A DNA stretch of 20,890 bases from AP-16 sp036395835. GTDB taxonomy: Bacteria > Pseudomonadota > Alphaproteobacteria > Rhizobiales > Xanthobacteraceae. Made by a program: the position numbers and the translations under genes. Positions within the stretch are counted from its first letter, which is position 1. The number at the start of each line of letters is the position of its first letter. Positions 1-8,103 of the stretch are shown piece after piece. Under the pieces are notes generated by a model that had not been told where the DNA came from, did not search any database, and worked only from the letters and a program-made list of their open reading frames with translations. The stretch is from positions 1 to 20,890 of the forward strand of contig DASWCW010000157.1 of NCBI GenBank assembly GCA_036395835.1, read 5' to 3'.

Positions 1-152
1 AGGTGATTGAGCGTTCCGTGGATCGAGCCGAAGAAGGCACCGCGCTCGCGCTTGCGATCCTCGTCGGACAGCCGATCGGCGCAGCCGTAGAGATTCTGGT
101 TTTGCCAGCGATTGTATTTCGCCATCCTGTCCACGAATGGCTGGTCGATCAT
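1..152 (-). CDS. DinB-fold protein, N-terminal part only
   Basis: This is the first 50 codons of a gene that continues beyond the left edge. The protein begins MIDQPFVDRMAKYNRWQNQ and reaches an IHGTLNH segment. In DinB/YfiT-type four-helix-bundle proteins an early basic/aromatic helix (KYNRWQN) is followed by a helix carrying the first metal-binding histidine, and the IHGTLNH histidines fit that position. DinB-fold proteins are putative metal-dependent enzymes, often thiol transferases or hydrolases, and the substrate here cannot be told. The ATG at 152 is preceded by AGAAGGAG at good spacing, and the gap from the upstream SDR gene is only 13 bp, so it is probably the last visible gene of the operon. 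Confidence 0.75.
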   Translation of the reverse strand, partial: MIDQPFVDRMAKYNRWQNQNLYGCADRLSDEDRKRERGAFFGSIHGTLNH

Positions 153-165
153 GGTCTACTCCTTC

Positions 166-1041
166 TCATGCGCTGCGCGCCGCCTTGTCGCGCGCGTTGA
201 CCTGCTGGATCGCCTCGCGGGCGGCCTTCCATTCCGCATCGCCCCATTCGCGCAGATCGTAGAAATTGCCGCCGGTCGCCAGCGCATTGGCGCCGTCCAT
301 CGCGATGGTCTGGCCGGTGAGCCAGTCGCAGCCGTCGGAGAGCAGGAAGGTCGCGAGATTCTGCAGCTCCTCCATGCGGCCGCGGCGGTCCATCGGGTTC
401 GCCCGCGCGGTGCGGCTCGCCGGCATCTCGATCGGGCGCAGGCGCTTGCCCGCGCCTTCAGTGGGAATTTCGCCGGGCGCGATCGCGTTGAGCCGGATGC
501 CGTAGCGGCCCCATTCGGCGGCGAGCGACATCGTCATGGCGTGGATCGCGGCCTTGCTCATCGCCGAAGGCACCACGAACGGGCTGCCGTTGTGGATCCA
601 GGTCACCACGATCGAGAGCACGTTGCCGGGCTTTTGCGCCGCAATCCAGCGCCGGCCGACCGCGTGGGTCACGTAGAACGTGCCGTGCATGACGATGTTG
701 GCGATGGCATCGAAGCCGCGCGATGAGAGATCCTCGGTGCGCGAGATGAAATTGCCGGCCGCATTGTTGACGAGGTCGGTGAGCGGCCCGTGCAAAAAAA
801 TATCCTCGACCATCGCGTCGACCGCGGTGGCGTCGCGGATATCGATGCCGTAGCTCTCGACCTTGCCGCCGTGCTTTGCCATCAGCTCCGCCGCGGTCTC
901 CTCGCACACCGACTTGCGCCGGCCGCAAATGATCACTTCGGCGCCGAGCGCGAGAAATTTTTCGGCCATGCCCTTGCCGAGCCCGGTGCCGCCGCCGGTG
1001 ACCAGGATGCGCTTTTGCCGAAACAAGCCGTCGGTGAACAT
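166..1041 (-). CDS. SDR oxidoreductase, 2,4-dienoyl-CoA reductase type
   Basis: A 291-residue NAD(P)-binding Rossmann protein of the short-chain dehydrogenase/reductase superfamily. The cofactor loop TGGGTGLGKG lies at residues 15-24 and NNAAGNF at 92-98. The usual YxxxK catalytic motif is replaced by S159-A-M-S-K163 inside VVPSAMSKA. This matches the 2,4-dienoyl-CoA reductase subfamily, where Ser and Lys take that place, so reduction of an unsaturated acyl-CoA in beta-oxidation is the likeliest chemistry. The GQTIAMDGA segment near residue 245 is the usual SDR C-terminal motif. The ATG at 1041 has GAGGGGA upstream. It is co-directional with the transporter operon 65 bp after the peptidase gene. 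The substrate is inferred only from the subfamily. Confidence 0.85.
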   Translation of the reverse strand: MFTDGLFRQKRILVTGGGTGLGKGMAEKFLALGAEVIICGRRKSVCEETAAELMAKHGGKVESYGIDIRDATAVDAMVEDIFLHGPLTDLVNNAAGNFISRTEDLSSRGFDAIANIVMHGTFYVTHAVGRRWIAAQKPGNVLSIVVTWIHNGSPFVVPSAMSKAAIHAMTMSLAAEWGRYGIRLNAIAPGEIPTEGAGKRLRPIEMPASRTARANPMDRRGRMEELQNLATFLLSDGCDWLTGQTIAMDGANALATGGNFYDLREWGDAEWKAAREAIQQVNARDKAARSA

Positions 1042-1106
1042 GAAATCCCCTCCCTCACCATCCCGGATTTCACGGCGCTGCGCGCCGCTCCATCCAGGCT
1101 ACGAGA

Positions 1107-2501
1107 TTATGTTCGCCGCGCCGGCGTGCCGCCCTCGCCGAGATCCCAATAAAGCCCGGCCATGAGCCGCAAGCCCTCGCGCGCGAGCACGAGCGGCAGG
1201 TGCTCGTTGGGCGCATGCTGCGAGCAGCCCGGATAGGAATGCGGCACCCAGATCGTCGGCAGGTCGAGCAGCTCCGCGAACACGTCGTTGGGCAGAGCTC
1301 CGCCGGTGCTCGGCAGGATCGCAGGCCTTTGGCCCGCGGTGCGCGCGATCGAGGCCGCCGCCCATTGCGCCCACGGATGATCCGGGTCGAGGCGGGTGGC
1401 GTGAAAAATCTCGTCGCGCGCCTTGGCGATCCGCACCATGGCAAAGCCGTGGCGATCGAGGTGGCGCCGCAGCGCCGGCAGGATTTTTTCCGGATCGACC
1501 CCCACCACGAAGCGCAGCTGGCCGCGCGCCCAGGCGTGCGGCGGCACCGCGTTGACCGGCGCCTCCGGATTGCCGGCGCTCATCGCCAGGATCTCGAACG
1601 TCGACCAGGCATAAAGCTTCTCTGCCGAGGTGAGCCCCGGCTCGCCCCAGCCGGGATCGATCGCCGGACTGCCCTGTCCGGAATGCACCTCGCAATCCGC
1701 AAGCGCGCGCTTGACCGAATCCGGAATGCCGTCCGGCACCCATTGCGGAACGCGGATCTGGCCTTGCGGGCCGACGATCGCCGCGATCGCATGGGCGAGC
1801 TCGATCGCCGGATTGGAGAGCAGCCCGCCCCAATTGCCGGAATGGTGGCCGCCTTCGCGCGCCTCGATCCATAGATCGACCGGATAGGCGCCGCGATTGC
1901 CGAGGTAGATCGTCGGCTGCTCGATCGACAGCCGCGGGCCGTCGGAGCCGATCAGCGCGTCGGCAGCAAACAGCGCGCGATGCTCGGCGCAGACCTCGCG
2001 CAGTCCCGCCGAGCCGGTCTCCTCGCCCATCTCGATCAGCCATTTGGCGTTGAAGCCGAGCCGACCGCGCGCGGCAATCACCGCGCCCATGGCGGCGATG
2101 CCGATGGTGTGCTGGCCCTTGTTGTCGGCGACGCCGCGACCGTAGTAGCGGCCGTCCTTTTCCGTGAGCACGAAGGGCGAGAGCCCCTTCGCCCAGCCCG
2201 CCTCGAGCCCGCGGATGACGTCGCCGTGACCGTAGCAAAGCACGGTCGGCAGATGCGCGGCCTCGATGCGCTCCGCGGCGAGGAACGGCCCGCGCGCTTT
2301 CGCATGCGTGAGCAACCGGCAGCGGAAGCCCAGCGCCTCGAGCGCCGGCACCATCTCGGCATCGAGATAACGCTTGAGCTCGTCGGCGCGATCGGGATTT
2401 TGGCTCGCGGTCGGGATCGCGACCCGCCGCGCGAGGTCGGCCTTGAAGCCGCCCGAGTCGAAATAGGTTTCGGCGAGCCTGATGGCGGCGTCCCTGCTCA
2501 T
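1107..2501 (-). CDS. M20 family metallopeptidase
   Basis: A 464-residue zinc-dependent amidohydrolase/peptidase of the M20 (ArgE/DapE/CPG2) family. The metal and catalytic motifs are visible in order: YGHGD (H92, D94), GRGVADNKGQ (D126), GEETGS (E160 general base, E161 metal) and HHSGNWGG in the lid/dimerisation domain. A CSQHAPNEH motif near the C-terminus supplies the last metal histidine. The length is normal for the family. Its ATG overlaps the TGA of the upstream ABC ATPase by 4 nt (ATGA), so the two are translationally coupled. The context suggests it cleaves a peptide or N-acyl amino acid brought in by the transporter. No signal peptide is visible, so it should be cytoplasmic. Confidence 0.9.
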   Translation of the reverse strand: MSRDAAIRLAETYFDSGGFKADLARRVAIPTASQNPDRADELKRYLDAEMVPALEALGFRCRLLTHAKARGPFLAAERIEAAHLPTVLCYGHGDVIRGLEAGWAKGLSPFVLTEKDGRYYGRGVADNKGQHTIGIAAMGAVIAARGRLGFNAKWLIEMGEETGSAGLREVCAEHRALFAADALIGSDGPRLSIEQPTIYLGNRGAYPVDLWIEAREGGHHSGNWGGLLSNPAIELAHAIAAIVGPQGQIRVPQWVPDGIPDSVKRALADCEVHSGQGSPAIDPGWGEPGLTSAEKLYAWSTFEILAMSAGNPEAPVNAVPPHAWARGQLRFVVGVDPEKILPALRRHLDRHGFAMVRIAKARDEIFHATRLDPDHPWAQWAAASIARTAGQRPAILPSTGGALPNDVFAELLDLPTIWVPHSYPGCSQHAPNEHLPLVLAREGLRLMAGLYWDLGEGGTPARRT

Positions 2502-3463
2502 GCGGCTGCGGTTCCTCCATCGTACAGATGGCAGGCGACCAGCCCGGCCGCGCGCACCTCGCGCGGCACCTCGATACGGCAACGCGGGCCGTGCTCGGGA
2601 CAGCGCGGATGAAAGGCGCAGCCCGGCGGCGGATCGAGCGGATTGGGGAACGTGAGCCCGAGGCCGGTGTCGGGAATGCCGAGGCCGGGCTCCGGCGTGA
2701 GCACGGAATCGAGCAGCGCCCGCGTATAGGGATGCCGCGGATCGGCGAAGATCGCCTCGCGGTCGGCGGCCTCGACGATGCGGCCGAGGTACATCACCGC
2801 GACGCGGGTCGCCACATGCTCGACGACCGCGAGGTTGTGGCTGATGAACACGTAGGTGAGGCCAAGATCCTTGCGCAGGTCGAGCAGCAGGTTGAGGATC
2901 TGCGATTGGACCGAGACATCGAGCGCGGAGGTCGGCTCGTCGAGCAGCACGATCTTGGGCCCGACGACCAGCGCGCGCGCGATGGCGACGCGCTGGCGCT
3001 GGCCGCCGGAGAGCTCGCTCGGATACACGTCGGCATAGCGGGCCGGCAAGCCGACGCGCTCGAGCATGGCGGTCGCCCGCGCGCGCCGTTCCCGGGCGGT
3101 GCCGAGGCCAAGCACCGCCAGCGGCAGCGCCACGATCGCGGCCACGCTCTTGCGCGGATTGAGCGAGGAATACGGATCCTGGAACACCGGCTGGATCAGC
3201 CGGGCCAATTTCCGCCGCTCGATCGCAGTCAGATCCTCGCCGGCCATGCGGATCGTTCCGCGGTCGGGCTTCAGCAGGCCGAGCAGCATCTTGCCGAGCG
3301 TCGATTTGCCCGATCCGGATTCGCCGACGATGCCGAGCACCTCGCCGCTCCCGACGGTGAGATCGACATCGATCACCGCGCGGATCACCGGCTTTGCCAC
3401 GAACAGCCGCTGCCCGACCACGAACTGGCGCGAGACGCCGCGGGCTTCGATCAGCGCGTTCAT
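2498..3463 (-). CDS. Peptide/opine-type ABC transporter ATP-binding protein (DppF/OppF-like)
   Basis: A 321-residue ATPase of the oligopeptide/dipeptide importer family. Walker A GESGSGKST is at about residues 47-55, the signature is LSGGQRQRVAIARAL, Walker B is IVLLDEPTSALD, and the switch histidine is in VFISHNL. The C-terminal extension (PPPGCAFHPRCPEHGPRC) is the Cys-containing oligo_HPY domain typical of DppD/DppF subunits. The reading frame is open further upstream, but MNALIEARG at 3463 is the right start. It aligns with the family N-terminus and its ATG overlaps the TGA of the preceding ATPase (TCAT on the plus strand at 3460-3463). It energises uptake together with the next gene. Confidence 0.9.
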   Translation of the reverse strand: MNALIEARGVSRQFVVGQRLFVAKPVIRAVIDVDLTVGSGEVLGIVGESGSGKSTLGKMLLGLLKPDRGTIRMAGEDLTAIERRKLARLIQPVFQDPYSSLNPRKSVAAIVALPLAVLGLGTARERRARATAMLERVGLPARYADVYPSELSGGQRQRVAIARALVVGPKIVLLDEPTSALDVSVQSQILNLLLDLRKDLGLTYVFISHNLAVVEHVATRVAVMYLGRIVEAADREAIFADPRHPYTRALLDSVLTPEPGLGIPDTGLGLTFPNPLDPPPGCAFHPRCPEHGPRCRIEVPREVRAAGLVACHLYDGGTAAA

Positions 3464-4434
3464 GCCGCCACCGGGCGCGCCTCGAGCACGCAGCGCCAAT
3501 CGTGATCGCGTTCCGAGCGCACCGCGACCGGCGCGGCGCAAATCGCACTGGCGTGGGCGCAACGATCCCGAAATGCGCAGCCGCGCACCTCGCCGATCAG
3601 GGAGGGCACCACGCCCGGAATGGCGCCGAGCCGCGCGCCGGGCGGCGTCTTGCCCGGAACCGGGATCGAGGCCATCAGGCCGCGCGTGTAGGGATGGCGC
3701 GGCATGCCGAACACGGCCGCCGCCGTCCCGGACTCGACGATCTCGCCCGCATACATCACCGCGACGCGGTGCGCAGTGCGGGCGACGACGCCGAGATCAT
3801 GGGTGATCAGCAGGATGGCGATGCCGAGATCGCGCTGCAGTTCGACGAGGAGGCGCAGGATCTGCGCCTGAATGGTGACGTCGAGCGCGGTGGTCGGCTC
3901 GTCGGCGATGAGCAGCGCCGGCCCGCACATCAGCGCCATCGAGATCATGATGCGCTGGCGCAGCCCGCCGGAGAGCTGATGCGGAAACTGGCCGAGCCTT
4001 TTTTCCGCGGCCGTGATGCCTACCTTCTCCATCAGCTCGACCGCGCGATCGCGCGCCGCCTGCCGGCCGGAGCCCTTGTGGCGCCGATGCACCTCGGCAA
4101 GCTGATCGCCGATGGTGTAGGCCGGATTGAGCGCGGTCATCGGCTCCTGGAAGATCATCGCCATGCGGTCGCCGCGCAGCTCGCCGAGCCGGCCGGTCGA
4201 AGCGCGGTCGAGATCCTCACCCTCGAACCGGAAGCGCCGCGCCGTACGGCTCGCCGCTTGCGGCAGCAGGCCCATCAGGGCGAACGCGGTCATCGATTTG
4301 CCGCAGCCGGATTCGCCGACCAGGCACAGCGTCTCGCCGCGGTCGATCCGGAACGACACGTCGCGCACCGCATGCAAGACGCCGCGCGGCGTCGCGATGT
4401 CGACCACGAGCCCGTCGAGCTCGAGCAGAGGCAC
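3460..4434 (-). CDS. Peptide/opine-type ABC transporter ATP-binding protein (DppD/OppD-like)
   Basis: A 324-residue partner ATPase. Walker A GESGCGKSM is at residues 40-48, the signature is LSGGLRQRIMIS, Walker B is LLIADEPTTALD, and the switch histidine is in LLITHDLG. The C-terminal PGARLGAIPGVVPSL and GCAFRDRCAHA segments are the oligo_HPY domain. The start codon is GTG at 4434, one base after the stop of the upstream permease, so coupling is likely. The gene order permease-permease-ATPase-ATPase is that of Dpp/Opp operons. The two ATPases form a heterodimer under the permeases on the cytoplasmic face. Confidence 0.9.
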   Translation of the reverse strand: MPLLELDGLVVDIATPRGVLHAVRDVSFRIDRGETLCLVGESGCGKSMTAFALMGLLPQAASRTARRFRFEGEDLDRASTGRLGELRGDRMAMIFQEPMTALNPAYTIGDQLAEVHRRHKGSGRQAARDRAVELMEKVGITAAEKRLGQFPHQLSGGLRQRIMISMALMCGPALLIADEPTTALDVTIQAQILRLLVELQRDLGIAILLITHDLGVVARTAHRVAVMYAGEIVESGTAAAVFGMPRHPYTRGLMASIPVPGKTPPGARLGAIPGVVPSLIGEVRGCAFRDRCAHASAICAAPVAVRSERDHDWRCVLEARPVAA

Positions 4435-4435
4435 T

Positions 4436-5338
4436 TCAGGCCCTCCCGCCGCCGGGCGCGGTGACGTCGCGGATGCCGTCGCCCAGCATGTTGATGGCGA
4501 GCACCAGGATCGCCAGCGCCGTGCCGGGGATCGCGATCAGCCAGAACGAGAAGAACATGTAGACCTTGGCTTCGGCGATCATCAGCCCCCAGGACGGCAG
4601 CGGCGGCTGCACGCCCAGCCCCAGGAACGACAGCGCCGCCTCCAGCAGGATCGCGCTCGCCGCCTCGATGGTCGCCACCACGATCAGGTGCGGCAGCACG
4701 TTGGGGAGAATCTCGCCGAGAATGATGCGCCGCGTGGAAGCGCCGACGCATTCCGCGGCCGCGACGTAATCGAGCCCGCGGACCTGCTGGGTCGCGGCGC
4801 GCATCACCACCGCGAAGCGGTCCCATTTGAGCAGGCCCAGCACGAGGACGACTACCCACAGCGAGCCGCCCACGGTCGCCACCACCGCGAGCGCGACCAG
4901 GATCAGCGGCATGGCAAGCCGCACCGTGGTCGTGAACATCACCAATGTATCGACGCGGCCGCCGAAATAGCCCGCCGCGAGCCCGAGCGTGGTCCCGATC
5001 AGGCCCGAGATCGTCATGACCGACGCGCCGATCAGCAGCGAAATGCGGGCGCCGTAAAGCACGCGCGAGAGATAGTCGCGCCCGAGGTTGTCGGTCCCGA
5101 GCAGGTGGGCCCAGTTGCCCTTCTGATACCAGAGCGGCGGGATGAGACGGCGGCCGAGATCCTGCGCATAGGGATCGTACGGCGCCACCACCGGCGCCAG
5201 CAGCGCGACCAGCATGATCAGCCCAAGCAGCGTCACGCTGATCACCAGCCCTTTGTGACCCAACAGGCGCCGCTGCAGCAGCGCGCGCGGCGTGGGCCCG
5301 ACCAGCTCCAGCAGGGGCAGCGCGGAAATTTCCGTCAT
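4436..5338 (-). CDS. ABC transporter permease (DppC/OppC-like)
   Basis: A 300-residue integral membrane subunit. An N-terminal helix at about residues 31-52 precedes the short periplasmic OppC-type segment (APYDPYAQDLGRRLIPP). The GTDNLGRDYLSRVLYGARISL stretch, residues 81-101, is the diagnostic OppC/DppC signature. The cytoplasmic EAA loop, which contacts the ATPase, is visible around AAAECVGASTRRIILGEILPN. A LSFLGLGVQPPLPSWG motif near the C-terminus is also family-typical. Its ATG abuts the stop codon of the other permease with no gap. It forms the transmembrane heterodimer with the product of 5339-6256. Confidence 0.92.
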   Translation of the reverse strand: MTEISALPLLELVGPTPRALLQRRLLGHKGLVISVTLLGLIMLVALLAPVVAPYDPYAQDLGRRLIPPLWYQKGNWAHLLGTDNLGRDYLSRVLYGARISLLIGASVMTISGLIGTTLGLAAGYFGGRVDTLVMFTTTVRLAMPLILVALAVVATVGGSLWVVVLVLGLLKWDRFAVVMRAATQQVRGLDYVAAAECVGASTRRIILGEILPNVLPHLIVVATIEAASAILLEAALSFLGLGVQPPLPSWGLMIAEAKVYMFFSFWLIAIPGTALAILVLAINMLGDGIRDVTAPGGGRA

Positions 5339-6256
5339 TCATCCCACCCTGATGCGCGGGTCGAGCCAGGCGTTGACGAGGTCGGCGCCCAGCGTCAGCC
5401 CCACGTAGATGAACGACAGCAACGTGACGATCGCCTGCGTGACCGGCAGATCCAAATGCGTGATCGATTGATACGCCAGATAGCCGAGACCATCGAGCGC
5501 GAACACCGTCTCGATCACGACGGAGCCGCCCAGCAGGAACCCGAGCTGAACGGCGGCGAGCGCGACGATCGGCACGAGCGCGTTCACGAGCGCGTGCTTG
5601 AGCACGATGCTCGGGCCGGAAAGCCCCTTGGCGCGCGCCGTGCGGATGTAATCGGAGGCGAGTACCTCGATCATGCCGGCGCGTGCCAGCCGCATGAACG
5701 GCGGCGCCACGTAATAGCCGAGCGCGACCGAGGGCAGGACGAAATTGGCCCAGGTCTCGCTCCCCGACACCGGCAGGAGCGGGAGCATCACCGCGAACAA
5801 GAGGATCAGAATCAGGGCAAAGAAGAAATTCGGCAGCGCCTGGCCGACCACGGCGAGCGCGAGGCAGGCCCGGTCGATCCAGCTGTTGGGAAAAATCGCG
5901 GCGACGATGCCGAGCGGGATCGAAAGCGCCAGCGCGAACAGCAGCGAGAACATGGCGAGCAGCGCCGTAGTCGGCAGCTTGTCGCGAACGAGGGCGAGCA
6001 CGTCGGTCTTGAAATAGAGCGACTGGCCGAAATCGCCGTGCGCCATCTTGCCCATCCAGTCAAAATATTGCACGACCAGCGGCCGATCGAGACCGTAGAT
6101 GCGGCGAATGTTCTCGATGTCCTCGGCGCGCGCGCCTTCGCCGGCAAGCGCGGTCGCGACATCGCCCGAGGCCCGCAACAGCAGGAACGCGATCGCGGAG
6201 ACTGCGATCGCGACGAGGACGGCGAGGCCGAGGCGCTTTAGAGCGAAGCCGAGCAT
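5339..6256 (-). CDS. ABC transporter permease (DppB/OppB-like)
   Basis: A 305-residue membrane subunit beginning MLGFALKRLGLAVLVAIAVS, the N-terminal helix of OppB/DppB proteins. It continues with the periplasmic region carrying IRRIYGLDRPLVVQYFDWM and DFGQSLYF, both typical of the family. Six hydrophobic segments are visible. The EAA loop lies near YIRTARAKGLSGPSIVLKHA, and the GGSVVIETVFALDGLG motif lies near the end. The ATG at 6256 has GAGGAATCCCTC before it. A 99-bp gap separates it from the solute-binding protein gene, the longest gap between the transporter genes, and that gap contains a stem-loop. Confidence 0.92.
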   Translation of the reverse strand: MLGFALKRLGLAVLVAIAVSAIAFLLLRASGDVATALAGEGARAEDIENIRRIYGLDRPLVVQYFDWMGKMAHGDFGQSLYFKTDVLALVRDKLPTTALLAMFSLLFALALSIPLGIVAAIFPNSWIDRACLALAVVGQALPNFFFALILILLFAVMLPLLPVSGSETWANFVLPSVALGYYVAPPFMRLARAGMIEVLASDYIRTARAKGLSGPSIVLKHALVNALVPIVALAAVQLGFLLGGSVVIETVFALDGLGYLAYQSITHLDLPVTQAIVTLLSFIYVGLTLGADLVNAWLDPRIRVG

Positions 6257-6340
6257 GAGGGATTCCTCAAGCTCGGGATGTCACGTCTCGGGATCCCGGC
6301 TCGCGCGACCTCGCAGAACGCGCGCGGGCGCTTGGCCAGG

Positions 6341-6359
6341 ATGATCGCTGCGCGATCAT
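6341..6359 (-). other. Stem-loop at the end of the solute-binding-protein gene
   Basis: ATGATCGC (6341-6348) and GCGATCAT (6352-6359) form a perfect 8-bp stem around a 3-nt loop and overlap the TGA of the binding-protein gene. No T tract follows on the minus strand. It could be a 3'-stabilising or attenuating hairpin that keeps binding-protein mRNA more abundant than permease mRNA. The function is inferred from position only. Confidence 0.5.
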
Positions 6360-7966
6360 TTCCAGCGCATCTCCCAGAAGCGGGGGACTTCGTCCGGGTA
6401 GGCGACGAAGACCAGATCCTTGGCGGCAACGTAGAAGACGGGAATCGAATACAGCGGCAGCACATGGGCGCGCTCGGCGATCAGCCCCAGCGCCTTGGCG
6501 TAGGCCGCCTTGCGTTCCTGCGGATCGACGACCGAATCGCCGCGATCGAGGAGCTCGCGCACCTCGGGATCGCGGCCGGTGTCGTCGGCCTGCCACTTGT
6601 GGAACACCGACACGCCGGCCGACACGTCGTTGATGGAGAACGAGCCCCAGGTCCAAACTGCGATCGGCGCCTTGCCGGCGCGCACGGCGTCGCGATGCGC
6701 GGCGTATTGCACGAACCGCAGATTGGCCCGGATCCCGACCGCGTGCAGATAGCCGATCATCGCCTCGAGCTGATCGCGATCGCGGTAGCCGTAAAGATCG
6801 ACATCGAAGCCGCTCGGATAGCCGGCTTCCGCGAGCAGCTGCTTGGCTTTCGCCGGGTCATAGGCGTAGCGCGGCGCGGCCTCGTCGCTGCAGCCGAATT
6901 GCGAGGGGAAGCACGGCACGTTGAGCACGCGCGAGGTCTCGCCCACGATCGACTTGACCATGGCCGCACGATCGATCGCGTGCATGATCGCCTTGCGCAC
7001 CCGCGGGTCGCGCAGCTGCGGCGCAAGCGTGCGCTCGGTCGAATCCATCTGCAGGAACGCATAGCGCATGATTTCCGCGGAAACGACCTGAAGGCTCGGA
7101 GCTCCGCGCAATTGTTGCGCCTGATCGAGCGGTACGTTCTTGATGAGGTCGAGGCCGCCCGAGAGCATCTCGGCGACCTGGGTCTGCCGGTCCGGAATGA
7201 AGCGCAGCTCGACGTTCTCGATCTGCGGCTGTGGTTTCGGGCTGTCCTTGAAATAATCCGGGTTGCGCACGAGCCGGATGTATTTGCCCATCGCGTGCTC
7301 GACCACGCGATAGGGCCCCGAGCCGATCGGCTTCTGGTTCATGCCCTGCGGCCCGACCTGGGCATAATATGCATGCGGATGGATCGCGATGGGACCGGCC
7401 AGATATTCGATCGCGGCCGGAAACGGCCGCCGGGTGACGATGCGCACGCGATGCGTATCGAGCTTCTCGACGTGATCGATCCAATCGACGTTGCTCTGGG
7501 TGGTGGCCTTGTTCTCCGGCTTGGAGACGAAATTGAGCGTGTAGACCACGTCGTCGGCGTCGAACTCGGCGCCGTTGTGGAATTTGACGCCCTTGCGCAG
7601 CTCGAGCTCGAGGGTTTTCTGGTCGATCCATTTCCAGGAAGTCGCGAGCTGACCCTGGTACTCGTTGGTCTTGGGATCGCGATAGATCAGCGTATCCCAC
7701 ACATGATGCGACACAATCACGCCGATGCGCACGTTGTTGAAATAGGGATCGACGTTGTCGAGAACCTGGTCGTCGGCGACGCGCAGCGCGTTGTCCTTCT
7801 TGGCGGCCATGGCCGCCGGGGCCGCGAAGCAAAGGCCGATCAGCGCCGCGACAGCCAGATGACAGACGACGCGGACCCAACGACGGATGATGCCGGCGCG
7901 CCCGATCTGTCCGCTGTCCTCGGTCGTCCGCCGGCCGTCGTCCGAACGCAACGCTATCGCGGTCAT
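6356..7966 (-). CDS. ABC transporter substrate-binding protein, family 5 (peptide/nickel type)
   Basis: A 536-residue periplasmic binding protein of the SBP_bac_5 family (DppA/OppA type). The N-terminus carries a twin-arginine-free n-region, a hydrophobic stretch at about residues 36-52 and an AAMA cleavage site near residue 54. The mature part contains family-typical segments: LATSWKWIDQKTLELELRKG, VKFHNGAEFDADDVVYTLNF, IGSGPYRVVE, VRKAIMHAIDRAAMV and AKQLLAEAGYPSGFD. The ATG at 7966 is chosen because GGGAGGA precedes it. The open frame continues upstream without such a site. The n-region is unusually long (about 30 residues before the hydrophobic core), so a later GTG start is possible. It heads the uptake operon. 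The ligand is unknown. Confidence 0.9.
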   Translation of the reverse strand: MTAIALRSDDGRRTTEDSGQIGRAGIIRRWVRVVCHLAVAALIGLCFAAPAAMAAKKDNALRVADDQVLDNVDPYFNNVRIGVIVSHHVWDTLIYRDPKTNEYQGQLATSWKWIDQKTLELELRKGVKFHNGAEFDADDVVYTLNFVSKPENKATTQSNVDWIDHVEKLDTHRVRIVTRRPFPAAIEYLAGPIAIHPHAYYAQVGPQGMNQKPIGSGPYRVVEHAMGKYIRLVRNPDYFKDSPKPQPQIENVELRFIPDRQTQVAEMLSGGLDLIKNVPLDQAQQLRGAPSLQVVSAEIMRYAFLQMDSTERTLAPQLRDPRVRKAIMHAIDRAAMVKSIVGETSRVLNVPCFPSQFGCSDEAAPRYAYDPAKAKQLLAEAGYPSGFDVDLYGYRDRDQLEAMIGYLHAVGIRANLRFVQYAAHRDAVRAGKAPIAVWTWGSFSINDVSAGVSVFHKWQADDTGRDPEVRELLDRGDSVVDPQERKAAYAKALGLIAERAHVLPLYSIPVFYVAAKDLVFVAYPDEVPRFWEMRWK

Positions 7967-8103
7967 GAAATCCTCCCGTGCACGCCTCGGCTTCGCAAGT
8001 GCCGGTTCCCGCGAGTGGAAGCCGGGGCACGGCCGTAAGTCAAGCCGAGCCGGTGGCAATCGAAATCGGACTGCGCTATCGCGAGGCAGACAAGGAGCTC
8101 GCC
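7967..8103. promoter_or_regulatory. Divergent intergenic region between binding-protein operon and SDR gene
   Basis: These 137 bp separate two divergent genes and should hold both promoters. On the minus strand TTGACT (plus 8038-8043) is a possible -35 box, but the -10 at 17-bp spacing is poor. AAGGAG at about 8091-8096 is the ribosome binding site for the plus-strand SDR gene. No clear operator palindrome is seen. Confidence 0.3.

Noticed and set aside
1099..2520. 473-codon alternative frame over the peptidase
   Set aside because: Arg/Gly/Ala-rich shadow in another frame of the M20 peptidase gene, with no motifs.
4127..6241. 704-codon open frame on the plus strand opposite the permease genes
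   Set aside because: Arg/Asp/Gln/His-rich translation without domains, antisense to four well-supported transporter genes. It is a GC-bias shadow.
6278..8038. 586-codon open frame on the plus strand
   Set aside because: Antisense to the solute-binding protein gene, which has clear family motifs, a signal peptide and a ribosome site.
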